A stretch of DNA of 64,000 bases from Bowmanella denitrificans (GCF_039522935.1 NZ_BAAAEI010000002.1:153190-217189); one strand, 5' to 3'. Positions 43,267 to 51,901 are shown, numbered from the stretch's first letter. Notes: a model not told the origin generated them from the sequence alone. Numbers and translations: made by a program.

Positions 43267-44773
43267 GGGCAACCTTTTTGCCGTGGTGTTAATTGTCGCG
43301 GCATTTTTTGCTGGTCGACACTGGTTCGCCGACACCCCAGCGCAAATGACCGATAGTCGCAGCGGCCCTGGCTACAGCGGCGGCAGTGGCAATGACAATA
43401 AGCCCAGCGGGCGAACCGGGCTGGTCAGGGCAATACATACCTCGGCGCAAAACGGCACTGTGCATGAGGTACGCGAAGGCCAGTTGATTATGGACAAGGT
43501 AAAAATCGCCGAACCCGGGGATACCATTCTGGTGTATCCGGGCAACTATTCTGAGACGGTGTATATCGATAAAGACAATATCCGTCTGACAGGTGTGATT
43601 GAGGAAGGGCGGCGGGCTACATTAGACGGTAAAGGCCATCTGAATGATGCGGTGCTGTATTCGGGCAACGATATTGTGGTGGAAAACCTGCTGATCACTA
43701 AATACAAAGGCAACGCCATTATGGGGCAGGCCGGCAACAACTTTGAGATCCGCAACAATATTATTGTGGATACCGGCGTCTACGGTATTTTCCCGCAACT
43801 GGGTAAAAACGGCATTGTGACCCACAACGTGATTTCCGGTATTGAGGATGCCGCCATCTATGTGGGCATGAGCGATAACATTCACGTGGCGCATAACCAG
43901 GTGTTTGAGAGTGTGGCCGGTATTGAGATAGAAAACAGCCGTCACGCCATAGTGGAAAACAACTATGTCACCAATAACACCGGCGGTATTCTGGCCTTTA
44001 TCACGCCCGGCCTGCCAGTGAAAACTACCTATGACGTGATTATCCGCAACAACTTTATTGTGGGTAACAACCATAAAAACTTTGGTGCGCCTGGCAGTAC
44101 GGTGGCAGGCATTCCACCGGGTACTGGTATTCTGATTATGGCGGCCGATGAAGTGGTGGTGGAAGGCAATATTATCAGCGACAATAAAACCGCCGGTATT
44201 ATTATTACCGACCACAATAATGCGCCTAATACCACTATCGACCCGGAATCCGATCCGGCCCCGGATAAAGTGGCGATTCTGGACAACCTGATGCACAACA
44301 ACGGCTACGACACCATCGACGAAGCCAAAGCACTGATGCTAACCGAATTTAAAACCGGTAACCCGGATATCGTGCGGGTGGGGGTCAGTCGTGACAGTTG
44401 CATAATTAATCGCCACCAATATGTCACTGTCGGGGTGGATAAGTGGGCGGAATGTGGCTTTACCCATACGGGTGACATTCTGACTTACCTGCTGGATGAA
44501 CCGGTCGCGCCACGTGAAATTGACCCCAGCGAAGTGGGCAAGGTGGCCTATCTTGGTATCTGTGCTGGTTGCCATACCTACACCGGGCGTATGATCGGCC
44601 CACCCGTGCAAGTGATTCAGGCCCTGTATATGGATAACCCACAAGGGCTGGCCGACTATATTGCCAAGCCGGTGAAAAAACGTGATGACTACCCCGAAAT
44701 GCCGCCCCAGGATTATCTGGATGCAACCACACGTCTGGCGGTGGCGGAATATATGCTGAGTGTCACGAAGTAA
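43259..44773 (+). CDS. Parallel beta-helix protein fused to cytochrome c
   Basis: 504 residues. An N-terminal hydrophobic segment (LFAVVLIVAAFFAG) is a signal anchor or uncleaved leader. Residues about 65-390 form a right-handed beta-helix: repeated turns such as NDIVVENLLITKYKGNAIMG, NNFEIRNNIIVDTGVYGIFP, DNIHVAHNQVFESVAGIEIE and HAIVENNYVTNNTGGILAF. A C-terminal single-heme domain (about 425-504) has CAGCH (Cys435) with a likely axial Met in EMPPQDYLD. Beta-helix proteins paired with diheme cytochromes are known as uncharacterised families (TIGR03805/TIGR03806, SO2930 type; from memory). A fused heme domain is notable. Function unknown. Confidence 0.85.
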   Translation: MNKGNLFAVVLIVAAFFAGRHWFADTPAQMTDSRSGPGYSGGSGNDNKPSGRTGLVRAIHTSAQNGTVHEVREGQLIMDKVKIAEPGDTILVYPGNYSETVYIDKDNIRLTGVIEEGRRATLDGKGHLNDAVLYSGNDIVVENLLITKYKGNAIMGQAGNNFEIRNNIIVDTGVYGIFPQLGKNGIVTHNVISGIEDAAIYVGMSDNIHVAHNQVFESVAGIEIENSRHAIVENNYVTNNTGGILAFITPGLPVKTTYDVIIRNNFIVGNNHKNFGAPGSTVAGIPPGTGILIMAADEVVVEGNIISDNKTAGIIITDHNNAPNTTIDPESDPAPDKVAILDNLMHNNGYDTIDEAKALMLTEFKTGNPDIVRVGVSRDSCIINRHQYVTVGVDKWAECGFTHTGDILTYLLDEPVAPREIDPSEVGKVAYLGICAGCHTYTGRMIGPPVQVIQALYMDNPQGLADYIAKPVKKRDDYPEMPPQDYLDATTRLAVAEYMLSVTK

Positions 44774-44819
44774 GTTTGCCGTTTGGAGTTGGCAGATCCA
44801 AGTAGTCAGTAAATCAGTT
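44774..44819. other. Short spacer after the cytochrome operon
   Basis: It holds degenerate GTCAGTA/GGCAG-type sequence that merges into repeat copy B. No terminator hairpin was seen directly after the stop. Confidence 0.4.
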
Positions 44820-45108
44820 GTCAGTTGGCAGAGCAGGGGCGACCTGAACTGCCAACTGTAAAGTAACCACAGATTTTGAAGCCATTGTTGTTGGGCTTAA
44901 GCCCAACCCACAGTGGGTCGAAATTAATTTCGACAGCAAAGTCCAGATAAACACAACGAATCAGAATTGATTCCGACCGCAAAATCCAGTCTAAACACCG
45001 TGGGTCGGACTTAAGTCCGACGGGGGGAAGTCGTTGGATCAAAGTGGTCAGTAATCAGTCGGCAGTTAGCTGAAATCCGTTGACAGAGCATGAGCGCGAG
45101 TCAGACTG
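44820..45108 (+). repeat. Interspersed repeat unit, copy B (four palindromes)
   Basis: Direct-orientation copy of 29376-29665. Palindromes: GTTGGGCTTAAGCCCAAC at 44890-44907, GTCGAAATTAATTTCGAC at 44917-44934, an imperfect ATCAGAATTGATTCCGAC region near 44960-44977, and GTCGGACTTAAGTCCGAC at 45004-45021, here perfect. The differences from copy A often keep or restore symmetry. Confidence 0.9.
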
Positions 45109-45240
45109 AACTGCCAACTGCCAACTGCCAACTGCCAACTGCCAACTGCCAACTGCCAACTGCCAACTGCCAACTGCCAACTGCCAACTGCCAACTGCCA
45201 ACTGCCAACTGCCAACTGCCAACTGCCAACTGCCAACTGC
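45109..45240 (+). repeat. Heptamer tandem array AACTGCC x18.9 (copy B)
   Basis: Eighteen full copies plus AACTGC. The last base is also the last base of the creA stop codon (TAG on the minus strand). As with copy A, in-frame QLAVGSW translations are artefacts. Confidence 0.97.
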
Positions 45241-45704
45241 TAGCTGCCCACTTTAGAATAAGCCTCTGTTCCCCACAACGGCACAGTAGACAGGCTATGT
45301 TTGAAGCTACCTGAGGTTTCTTTGGTGGAGTAGGACACATACATCAGGGTCTGATGCTCGGCGTCAAAGATGCGGCGAATCTTCATGGATTTAAAGAAGA
45401 TGCTTTTGGACTTACTGAATAACACCTCACCGGACTTACTCTTGTCGATTTGCGCAATCATGGCAGCGGTAATCGGGCCAGTTTGCCGACAGGCAATAGC
45501 GCTGTCGGATGGGTCGGAAAAATCCAGATTGGCTTCGATACTGGACACATGACAGGTGACACCAGTCACAACAGGATCCGTAAAGGCATCCAGCTTAATA
45601 TCTTTGGTAGTAAACACCCCCAGCGACACATCGCCGACTTCATTGGGACTACAGGCCAATAAACACCAAAGCGTGAACGTCGCTAATGAAATATGTTTAC
45701 CCAT
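45240..45704 (-). CDS. creA: CreA family lipoprotein
   Basis: 154 residues. A lipoprotein signal (LATFTLWCLLACSPN) puts the lipobox Cys near residue 18. The body follows E. coli CreA: KDIKLDAFTDPVVTGVTCHV, SDSAIACRQTGPIT, SIFFKSMKIRRIFDAEH and LMYVSYSTKETSGSFKHSLS with TVPL. Family function is unknown. AAGGAG lies nine bases before ATG. The C-terminal tail (WGTEAYSKVGS) runs straight into the heptamer array; its last codons GGC-AGC-TAG resemble the repeat, so the original 3' end may have been replaced. Confidence 0.9.
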   Translation of the reverse strand: MGKHISLATFTLWCLLACSPNEVGDVSLGVFTTKDIKLDAFTDPVVTGVTCHVSSIEANLDFSDPSDSAIACRQTGPITAAMIAQIDKSKSGEVLFSKSKSIFFKSMKIRRIFDAEHQTLMYVSYSTKETSGSFKHSLSTVPLWGTEAYSKVGS

Positions 45705-45855
45705 AGTTTGTAACTCCTTCTGGCTTGATTTTGATTGCATTCTTATAGAGAAAGGCAAAAGCTCTATGTGATGGAATAGTTAATAAGTTTAAATTTCAAG
45801 AAACAATAATTGAATGAAAACAGAATGAAAGAACAATATTTGCGAGATGAAATGC

Positions 45856-46077
45856 ATGACTGAATCAACAACAAAAGAACACCTAGCAGAAAAATTCGCC
45901 CATTATTGCCTGCAAATTGGCACAGACCAACAAGTGGCAGACGCAATAGCGAAAATGACTTATGGCGTCGGCATAGACCGTTCAACCGTCTGCCGTCTGC
46001 GCAGGGGAGAGGGCAAGCCCGCTATGTTTGCAATGGCCACCAAACTGCTGGAGCTGCATTTGACCCACAAAAAGTAG
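45856..46077 (+). CDS. Small HTH-like protein
   Basis: 73 residues. DQQVADAIAKMTYGVGIDRS followed by TVCRLRRGEGKP looks like a phage-type helix-turn-helix (recognition helix ending in RLRRGE). GAG at 45844 and the ATG at 45856 fit a weak ribosome site; an ATG at 45847 is also in frame. It is divergent from creA. Probably a small DNA-binding regulator; family not identified. Confidence 0.6.
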   Translation: MTESTTKEHLAEKFAHYCLQIGTDQQVADAIAKMTYGVGIDRSTVCRLRRGEGKPAMFAMATKLLELHLTHKK

Positions 46078-46222
46078 ACTTCTTCTGGGATGATTCCTTT
46101 CACTACTCTCATAAAATTTTGAAAAGGCGTCAGAAATGTCGCTTACACACCACCTTAAGCCCTTTTGTAGGTCAATATTGCCTATGGTTATAGCTGGATG
46201 AGTGTGAGTATCGCGGCTGAAT

Positions 46223-46903
46223 TCAGGTCAATCCGAACAGCGGTCCTTCCAGCAAGGTACTCAGTACCGACTTTACCTGATCAATCTGCATTGTCGAACT
46301 CGGGCTGCTAAGTAGTTGATACTCAAGATGATACAAGGTACCCAGCAGAATTTGCGCTCTTTCAATGGCCTGTTCCTTACCCAGCCCGGCAAAAAAATGT
46401 TGGATGGCGCGGGTCATCATTACCTGTGGTTGTTGGTAAAGTTCGGTCAGCTTAGGGTTACGCAGTGCTTCCTGACGGAATGACCATTCCAGTATCCTGG
46501 CGTCCTTATCCTGTATCTGATTTTCAATATGGGAGACCAGAAAACGCAGCAAATCTTCCTTCAGTTTGCGCTTATCACGGTGGCGGCTGAATTCCTCCAG
46601 CGCGATCCAGGCACTGCGCTCCAGCAGTTGCACATGGCTGGCGTTTTTTTCGGTGAAGTGCACAAATGCATCGTGGATCAGACACTCGATAGTATCGAAG
46701 TAATAGGTGGTGGCAGATAATGGCACGCCCGCTTCTTTGGCGACGGACCGGTGGCGAACTTCACGAATTCCGTCCCTGACCATCACGGTCAGGGCTGCAT
46801 TGAGTATGGCGTTGCGGCGTTCAGTGCTGTCCTTGCGTTTGGTAGGGCGCCCCTGATAGGGCAGGTGTAGCTGGTCAAGAGCCAGGCTGCTCCTTGTCTG
46901 CAT
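46223..46903 (-). CDS. TetR family transcriptional regulator
   Basis: About 226 residues. After a 20-residue N-terminal extension comes the TetR helix-turn-helix (RRNAILNAALTVMVRDGIRE, then VAKEAGVPLSATTYYFDTIE). The C-terminal domain is alpha-helical. ATG at 46903 is preferred because AAGG lies eight bases upstream; ATG at 46909 is also possible. The 5' end overlaps the cysG 3' end by about 29 bases, so it is probably translated from the cysG message. Target unknown. Confidence 0.85.
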   Translation of the reverse strand: MQTRSSLALDQLHLPYQGRPTKRKDSTERRNAILNAALTVMVRDGIREVRHRSVAKEAGVPLSATTYYFDTIECLIHDAFVHFTEKNASHVQLLERSAWIALEEFSRHRDKRKLKEDLLRFLVSHIENQIQDKDARILEWSFRQEALRNPKLTELYQQPQVMMTRAIQHFFAGLGKEQAIERAQILLGTLYHLEYQLLSSPSSTMQIDQVKSVLSTLLEGPLFGLT

Positions 46904-48287
46904 CGGCATTACCTTGTGGTTTAAACCAGTTGAGTTTATCTCTTAAGGTCACCACAGTGCCAACAATGATTAGTGCAGGGGGCTTGATATGCGCTGCTTT
47001 GTCCTGAATGTCGGCCAGTGTGCCGGTGACCACCTGCTGCTGCTCTGTGGTGGCTTGCTCCACCAAAGCTATGGGCATATCAGACGGCATACCATGGGCG
47101 ATCAGCTCCCGGCAGATAACCGGCAGCCCCGTCAGTCCCATATAAAACACCAGGGTCTGGCGTTTTTGTACCAAGGCCGGCCAATCCAGATTGATACTAT
47201 CGTCTTTTAAATGGCCGGTAGCGAATACCACGGACTGTGCGTGATCCCGGTGCGTCAGTGGAATACCTGCGTAGCTTGATGCGCCACTGGCCGCAGTGAT
47301 ACCGGGCACCACCTCAAAGCCGATATTGTGTTCCAGTAATACTTCTATTTCTTCACCGCCGCGACCAAATATAAAGGGGTCACCGCCTTTTAAACGCACT
47401 ACACGTTTACCGGCTTTGGCTTCGCGGACCAATAACTGGTTAATGTCCTCTTGTGGCAGAGTATGATTGCTGGCCGCTTTACCCACATACACTTTCTCGG
47501 CGTCGCGCCGCACCATATCCAGAATGTCCTGCGAAACTAACCGGTCATATACCACCAGATCGGCCTTTTGCATTAAGCGCAGGGCACGGAAAGTCAGAAG
47601 CTCAGGGTCGCCGGGGCCAGCGCCTACCAGATACACTTCTCCTTGTGCTTTTGGTGCATCATTCTGCAGCTTGGCTTGCATCATTTCCCGGGCTTGCAAG
47701 GGGTTACCTTTTAACACCTGCTCGGCAATATCGCCGTCAAAGACCTCTTCCCAGAAATAGCGCCGCTGGGTGACATTGCTGAAACGCTGCTTAACCTGTT
47801 CGCGAAAGCTGTCGGCAAACTGGGCCAGACCACTGATGCGCCGGGGTAAAAAGGCTTCCAGCTTCTGACGCAAATAACGCAGCAGGACTGGCGCTGCGCC
47901 GCCGCTACTCATGGCGATCAGCAGTGGCGAACGGTCAATAATAGACGGCGTAATAAAACCGCATAAATCCGGAGCATCAACCACATTAACCAACAGCTTC
48001 TGGGCTTTGGCCTGCTGACTGATTTGCTGGTTGAGCATCGCATCATTGGTTGCAACAAACACCAGATGGGCATCATTCAGATCACTTGTTTGATAGGGGC
48101 GTACTGATAAGGTCAGTTTACCGCGCTGCGCCAGGGTCATCACCGAGGGGCTGACTTCAGGTGCCACCACATGCACCTGGCAATGGGTGCGCAGCAGCAG
48201 CTCTATCTTGCGGGTGGCCACTTCTCCGGCACCTACCACCAGTACGGGCAAGCTGTGGGTGTCAACAAATAAAGGGAAGTATTGCAT
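46875..48287 (-). CDS. cysG: Siroheme synthase CysG
   Basis: 470 residues. The N-terminal dehydrogenase/ferrochelatase half has LPVLVVGAGEVATRKIELLL and AMSSGGAAPVLLRYLRQKLE. The C-terminal uroporphyrinogen III methyltransferase half has VYLVGAGPGDPELLTFRALR, VYDRLVSQDILDM, RLKGGDPFIFGRGGEE and VVPGITAASGASSYAGIPLT. One protein converts uroporphyrinogen III to siroheme for sulfite and nitrite reductases. Length matches E. coli CysG (457). A TetR gene overlaps its 3' end. Confidence 0.95.
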   Translation of the reverse strand: MQYFPLFVDTHSLPVLVVGAGEVATRKIELLLRTHCQVHVVAPEVSPSVMTLAQRGKLTLSVRPYQTSDLNDAHLVFVATNDAMLNQQISQQAKAQKLLVNVVDAPDLCGFITPSIIDRSPLLIAMSSGGAAPVLLRYLRQKLEAFLPRRISGLAQFADSFREQVKQRFSNVTQRRYFWEEVFDGDIAEQVLKGNPLQAREMMQAKLQNDAPKAQGEVYLVGAGPGDPELLTFRALRLMQKADLVVYDRLVSQDILDMVRRDAEKVYVGKAASNHTLPQEDINQLLVREAKAGKRVVRLKGGDPFIFGRGGEEIEVLLEHNIGFEVVPGITAASGASSYAGIPLTHRDHAQSVVFATGHLKDDSINLDWPALVQKRQTLVFYMGLTGLPVICRELIAHGMPSDMPIALVEQATTEQQQVVTGTLADIQDKAAHIKPPALIIVGTVVTLRDKLNWFKPQGNADADKEQPGS

Positions 48288-48612
48288 CTGGTCTTAGTTT
48301 TCTATTGCACTTTGTACATTCTGCCAGCTCTGCTTATAACCACATAATATTAATTTCAGAAAACATATAATCAAACTGTTGTAGAACAGTCATTCCACTA
48401 ACCTCGCGTTATAAAGGGCAAGATCTCCTGCTTTAGTTTGAAGAAATTGTATTCTTCTTTTTCATATTCGCTGCATGCCAGATGATGTGGCGACAAAGTG
48501 TAGGTTCGTCCCTTATTATAATGTCGACAGTATGTCTGTGTTAATGAGGTTTTGATTGATTTTATGGTGTTAAAAATAAATAATTGTCGACAATATTTGG
48601 TGGGGATGCGAA
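48288..48612. promoter_or_regulatory. Divergent spacer with two TGTCGACA boxes
   Basis: 325 bases, AT-rich. TGTCGACA occurs at 48522-48529 and, within ATTGTCGACAAT (48583-48594), at 48585-48592; the two are 63 bases apart, near six helical turns. The second sits just upstream of the membrane-protein gene. They resemble GntR-type operators, but the regulator is not identified. No gene is seen in the spacer. Confidence 0.5.
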
Positions 48613-49305
48613 ATGTCGATATATGATTTGCTTGGCAGTATCAATATGCTGCTAATTTTTGTCAGTGTCCTGGGGATCTACTCACAACTGGCAAAGATCT
48701 GGCAGCGTAGAAGGACGTTGGTCAGTGGCCAGGTAACCACGGTGCTTTCTGTTAACCAGTTCACTATCAGTTTTTTTGCATACTTTTCATTCTTTGTTTA
48801 TGGCTACAGTTTGGAGCCTGTCAATCACTATCTGCTGTGGCCGCGTCTGACGGCGGCGCTGCTGGTAACTGGGATTCTCTATGAAATTGCGCGTGACAGG
48901 CATACGCGCAGTGCCAGACTTTGTTTTACGCTTGCGGTAATGAGTCTGTTGGTGGGAGTCGCTGGATATATCGGGTTGGACAGCCTGGGGGAGCGCAGTA
49001 AAACGATCTCGGCCACGTTAATCGTGGGCATTACGTTATTGCTTGCGCAGGGCTATGTACACCAGATTTTGCTGATTGTGCGTGCCGGGCAAACTGGTGC
49101 GGTAGATATTCGCATGAGCCAGTTTATTTTGCTGATGGATATCTCCACCATTGCCTTCGCACTCAGTATGGGATTCGCTGATGGCTGGCCATTGCTACTG
49201 CTGGCCTGTGTCAGTGCAGTAACCAAGTTGGCTATTATGTATTTGTTCTATTGGGTGCGGGTCAGCCCTGTAGCTCTGGCCCGTCGCCAAGCCGCGATAG
49301 GGTAG
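48613..49305 (+). CDS. Seven-helix membrane protein, SWEET/PQ-loop-like layout
   Basis: 230 residues with about seven hydrophobic segments in two similar halves. In the first half VLGIYSQLAKIWQRRRTLVS and VNQFTISFFAYFSFFVYGYS recall the PQ-loop arrangement (helix, polar 'Q-x-x-K' loop, helix). In the second, YVHQILLIVRAGQTGAVDIR and SQFILLMDISTIAFALSMGF repeat it. I infer a SWEET/PQ-loop-like transporter but the family is not recognised with confidence. Preceded by GGGG and two palindromic boxes. Confidence 0.6.
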   Translation: MSIYDLLGSINMLLIFVSVLGIYSQLAKIWQRRRTLVSGQVTTVLSVNQFTISFFAYFSFFVYGYSLEPVNHYLLWPRLTAALLVTGILYEIARDRHTRSARLCFTLAVMSLLVGVAGYIGLDSLGERSKTISATLIVGITLLLAQGYVHQILLIVRAGQTGAVDIRMSQFILLMDISTIAFALSMGFADGWPLLLLACVSAVTKLAIMYLFYWVRVSPVALARRQAAIG

Positions 49306-49353
49306 TCTACCAGGGCTTGGTTTGAGCAAACCTGTCTGCAATGAGCGCGCGTT

Positions 49354-49854
49354 TTAATACTCAATAGCGTAGTAAACACATTCAGTGCCCAGATGGGTCA
49401 CCTGTTTTTCATACTGCATGCCCAGTTTCTGCAGCAGCCGAATCGAGGCCTGGTTGTCTGGCATGGCCATGCCGATAATACGTTTAAGTCCTAATTGTTC
49501 CTTACCAAATTGCATGGCTGCCTGTGCGGCTTCAAATGCCAGGCCTTGCCCCCAATAGCTTGGCAGCAGGCGGTAACCAATATCCACCTCATTGAAATCC
49601 GGCAGAAATTTCAGACCGCAAAAGCCAATAAATTCATTATTGGCTTGGTGGACCAGGGCATGGCGACCATAGCCATATAACTGATAATCACGTAACGGAC
49701 TGTCTTTAAGATACTGGCGTGTCAATGCCACACTGGTTTGCAGCGGGCCAATATGGCGCATAACCTGTTGGTCGCTGTTGAGGCGGTTGAGCGCCTGTGC
49801 ATCTTCTAATTTCAACGGGCGCATAAGCATTCGTTCGGTATGCAGGACTTGCAT
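49354..49854 (-). CDS. RimJ/RimL-type GNAT acetyltransferase
   Basis: 166 residues. It opens with LHTERMLMRPLKLEDAQALN, the typical start of ribosomal-protein-alanine acetyltransferases. IGYRLLPSYWGQGLAFEAAQ carries the acetyl-CoA loop, and RIIGMAMPDNQASIRLLQKL the distal motif. Substrate unknown; antibiotic or small-molecule acetylation is also possible. Convergent with the membrane-protein gene. Confidence 0.85.
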   Translation of the reverse strand: MQVLHTERMLMRPLKLEDAQALNRLNSDQQVMRHIGPLQTSVALTRQYLKDSPLRDYQLYGYGRHALVHQANNEFIGFCGLKFLPDFNEVDIGYRLLPSYWGQGLAFEAAQAAMQFGKEQLGLKRIIGMAMPDNQASIRLLQKLGMQYEKQVTHLGTECVYYAIEY

Positions 49855-49949
49855 GGCAGACTCGCAGGTTTAAAGAGAGCGAAGGGTAGCGCAGATCGTT
49901 GCCCGAGAAAATAAAGCTTGTTTGGCCGGGAGTGACTATTTACACTTTT

Positions 49950-49965
49950 AGACGTCTAAACGTCT
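49950..49965. promoter_or_regulatory. Tandem MetJ boxes (AGACGTCT AAACGTCT)
   Basis: Two adjacent octamers, AGACGTCT (perfect met box) and AAACGTCT (one mismatch), lie 16 bases before the TTG start of the NhaC-family gene. Tandem met boxes are the known operator of MetJ with S-adenosylmethionine. Repression by MetJ when methionine is plentiful is inferred. Confidence 0.85.
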
Positions 49966-49980
49966 TTATGGTGAAAGCAG

Positions 49981-51300
49981 TTGTCTGACCTTAATTCCGT
50001 ATCGGCTCGCGGCAAGTATGCATTGCTGCCGCTTGGCCTGTTTCTGCTGCTGTTTCTGGGGGCTGGTTTTTACTACCAGGCGCAAGGAGTGGAGTTTGCC
50101 TTTTATCAACTGCCGGCCCCTGTCGCTGTATTGCCTGCAGTATTGTTGGCGGTCTGGCTATCCAAAGATTCACTGAATCGCACTATTGCCCAGTTTACTG
50201 ATGGCGCCGGACATCAGGATATTATGACCATGTGCATGATCTTCCTGCTGGCCGGTGGGTTCTCGGCGGTGGCGAAAGCCACGGGGGGAGTGGATGCCAC
50301 CGTGGCCCTTGGAGTCAATCTGATCCCTGCCCAGTTCCTGTTGCCGGGGTTGTTTCTGCTGGGGGCTTTTGTGTCGACGTCGATGGGGACGTCCATGGGC
50401 ACCCTTGCTGCGATGGCACCTATTGGCATGGGCATGTCGCAAGTGACCGGTATTGAGCCGGCGCTGATGGCGGGCGTGCTGATGAGTGGCGCGATATTCG
50501 GTGACAACCTGTCGATTATTTCTGATACCACCATCGCCGCTACCCGCACTCAGGGCTGCCAGATGCGCGATAAGTTTGTTGAAAATCTGAAAATGGCCTT
50601 GCCAGCAGCCATTGTGACTTTGCTGTTATACGCCTGGATCAGCCCGCAGCCCGAACCTGTTACGGTGGAGCAGGGCAACCCCTGGCTGGCCATTCCTTAT
50701 TTGCTGATCCTGGTGCTGGCTGTATCCGGGGTCAACGTTTTTGTGGTGCTGGTATTGGGGATTGTATGCAGTGCATTGATGGGCTTGTGGCAGGCTGATT
50801 ATGCACTGAACCAACTGGGTAAGGACATTTACGCCGGTTTTACCTCTATGCAGGAAATCTTTATGCTCAGCATTCTGATCGGCGGCTTGTCCGGTTTGAT
50901 GCGCTCCCAGGGCGGGTTGGATTATCTGGTTGGCAAGTTGCATGCGTTGTCGCAAAAGTTGTCCCGCCATGCCCAGGCCAGTCACAGTTTTGCCATTGCG
51001 GCGCTGATTGCGCTTAGCAACCTGTGTATTGCCAATAACTCGGTGTCGATTATCGTGGTGGGCGAAGCGGCGCGCAAGCTGGCCGAACATGGCGAAATTG
51101 ACCCGAAACGCAGCGCCAGTTTACTGGATATCTTTGCCTGTATTGTGCAGGGGCTGATCCCATACGGTGCGCAGGCGCTGCTGTTAGGTGCCAGCTTTGC
51201 CATCTCGCCGGTAGAAATTATTCCTTATGTATTTTACTGCTACTTGCTGGCGCTGGTGGCCTGTGGCTATATTGTCTGGAAGCTGGCCGCTAAACGTTAG
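49981..51300 (+). CDS. metT: NhaC-family transporter, predicted methionine transporter MetT
   Basis: 439 residues with about eleven membrane segments. FVSTSMGTSMGTLAAMAPIG and GAIFGDNLSIISDTTIAATR are NhaC-superfamily motifs; NLCIANNSVSIIVVGEAARK and YGAQALLLGASFAISPVEII follow. On sequence alone it would be called a Na+/H+ antiporter. The tandem MetJ boxes directly upstream point to MetT, a branch predicted by comparative genomics to take up methionine. The start is TTG, with only a weak GAAAG upstream; no in-frame ATG is nearby. An overlapping six-codon frame (49968-49988) is present in another phase. Confidence 0.85.
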   Translation: MSDLNSVSARGKYALLPLGLFLLLFLGAGFYYQAQGVEFAFYQLPAPVAVLPAVLLAVWLSKDSLNRTIAQFTDGAGHQDIMTMCMIFLLAGGFSAVAKATGGVDATVALGVNLIPAQFLLPGLFLLGAFVSTSMGTSMGTLAAMAPIGMGMSQVTGIEPALMAGVLMSGAIFGDNLSIISDTTIAATRTQGCQMRDKFVENLKMALPAAIVTLLLYAWISPQPEPVTVEQGNPWLAIPYLLILVLAVSGVNVFVVLVLGIVCSALMGLWQADYALNQLGKDIYAGFTSMQEIFMLSILIGGLSGLMRSQGGLDYLVGKLHALSQKLSRHAQASHSFAIAALIALSNLCIANNSVSIIVVGEAARKLAEHGEIDPKRSASLLDIFACIVQGLIPYGAQALLLGASFAISPVEIIPYVFYCYLLALVACGYIVWKLAAKR

Positions 51301-51313
51301 CGGCTTAGCTGGT

Positions 51314-51901
51314 TCATGCTGAGCGATGAATAAGGCGGGCCAGGCTTTGCTGATAAAGCCCTGCGGCCTGCTCTTTATTCATACAATCCCGCAGCAGAAT
51401 ATGGCCAAGATACAGGCTGTACAGTTCATAGGCCAGGGTATCGGCAGCGATATTGGACGGGAGTTGTGCAGCGGCCTTGACCACTTGTCTGCGCAGGTAC
51501 TCCAGCAATCTGGCCTGCTGCTCCAGGGCAAAACGCCGGACCGGGCTTTGCGGGCGATTCTGGTATTCCACCGCCGCTTTAATCAGCGGGCAGCCCATAC
51601 CGGTTTCACCCATTACCTTGTCGGCCCAATTCATCCAGGTCAGCATCAGCGCTTCAATTCGTTCGATGGGGTCGTCCCGGCGGGTTGGCACTAGTACCTG
51701 CTGTTTAAACTGTTCCTCAATATAGGCAAGAATCGCCAGTTGCATGGCTTCCTTGTCTTTAAAGTGCGAAATCACGCCGGTTCGCGATAAATTGCACTGC
51801 TTGGACAATGTGCCTATGGTGATATCGGCCAAGCCGAATTTACTGCTGTGTTTAAACCCGGCTTCCAATATGGCCTGCCGGGTGCGCTCGCCTTTATTCA
51901 T
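51314..51901 (-). CDS. TetR family regulator
   Basis: 195 residues. The helix-turn-helix is in RQAILEAGFKHSSKFGLADI and IGTLSKQCNLSRTGVISHFK, followed by a C-terminal domain with GETGMGCPLIKAAVEYQNRP. The ATG overlaps the hydrolase TGA (ATGA), so the hydrolase and regulator form one operon. Two palindromic sites near 52790-52825, upstream of the hydrolase, are likely its operators. Convergent with metT, 13 bases apart. Confidence 0.87.
   Translation of the reverse strand: MNKGERTRQAILEAGFKHSSKFGLADITIGTLSKQCNLSRTGVISHFKDKEAMQLAILAYIEEQFKQQVLVPTRRDDPIERIEALMLTWMNWADKVMGETGMGCPLIKAAVEYQNRPQSPVRRFALEQQARLLEYLRRQVVKAAAQLPSNIAADTLAYELYSLYLGHILLRDCMNKEQAAGLYQQSLARLIHRSA

Noticed and set aside
43622..44296. 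224-codon minus-strand frame inside the beta-helix gene
   Set aside because: Antisense frame rich in His, Val and Asn, mirroring the Asn/Ile-rich beta-helix repeats; no family features.
45090..45340. Open frames through the second heptamer array
   Set aside because: Same artefact as in copy A; the frame is carried by the repeat only.
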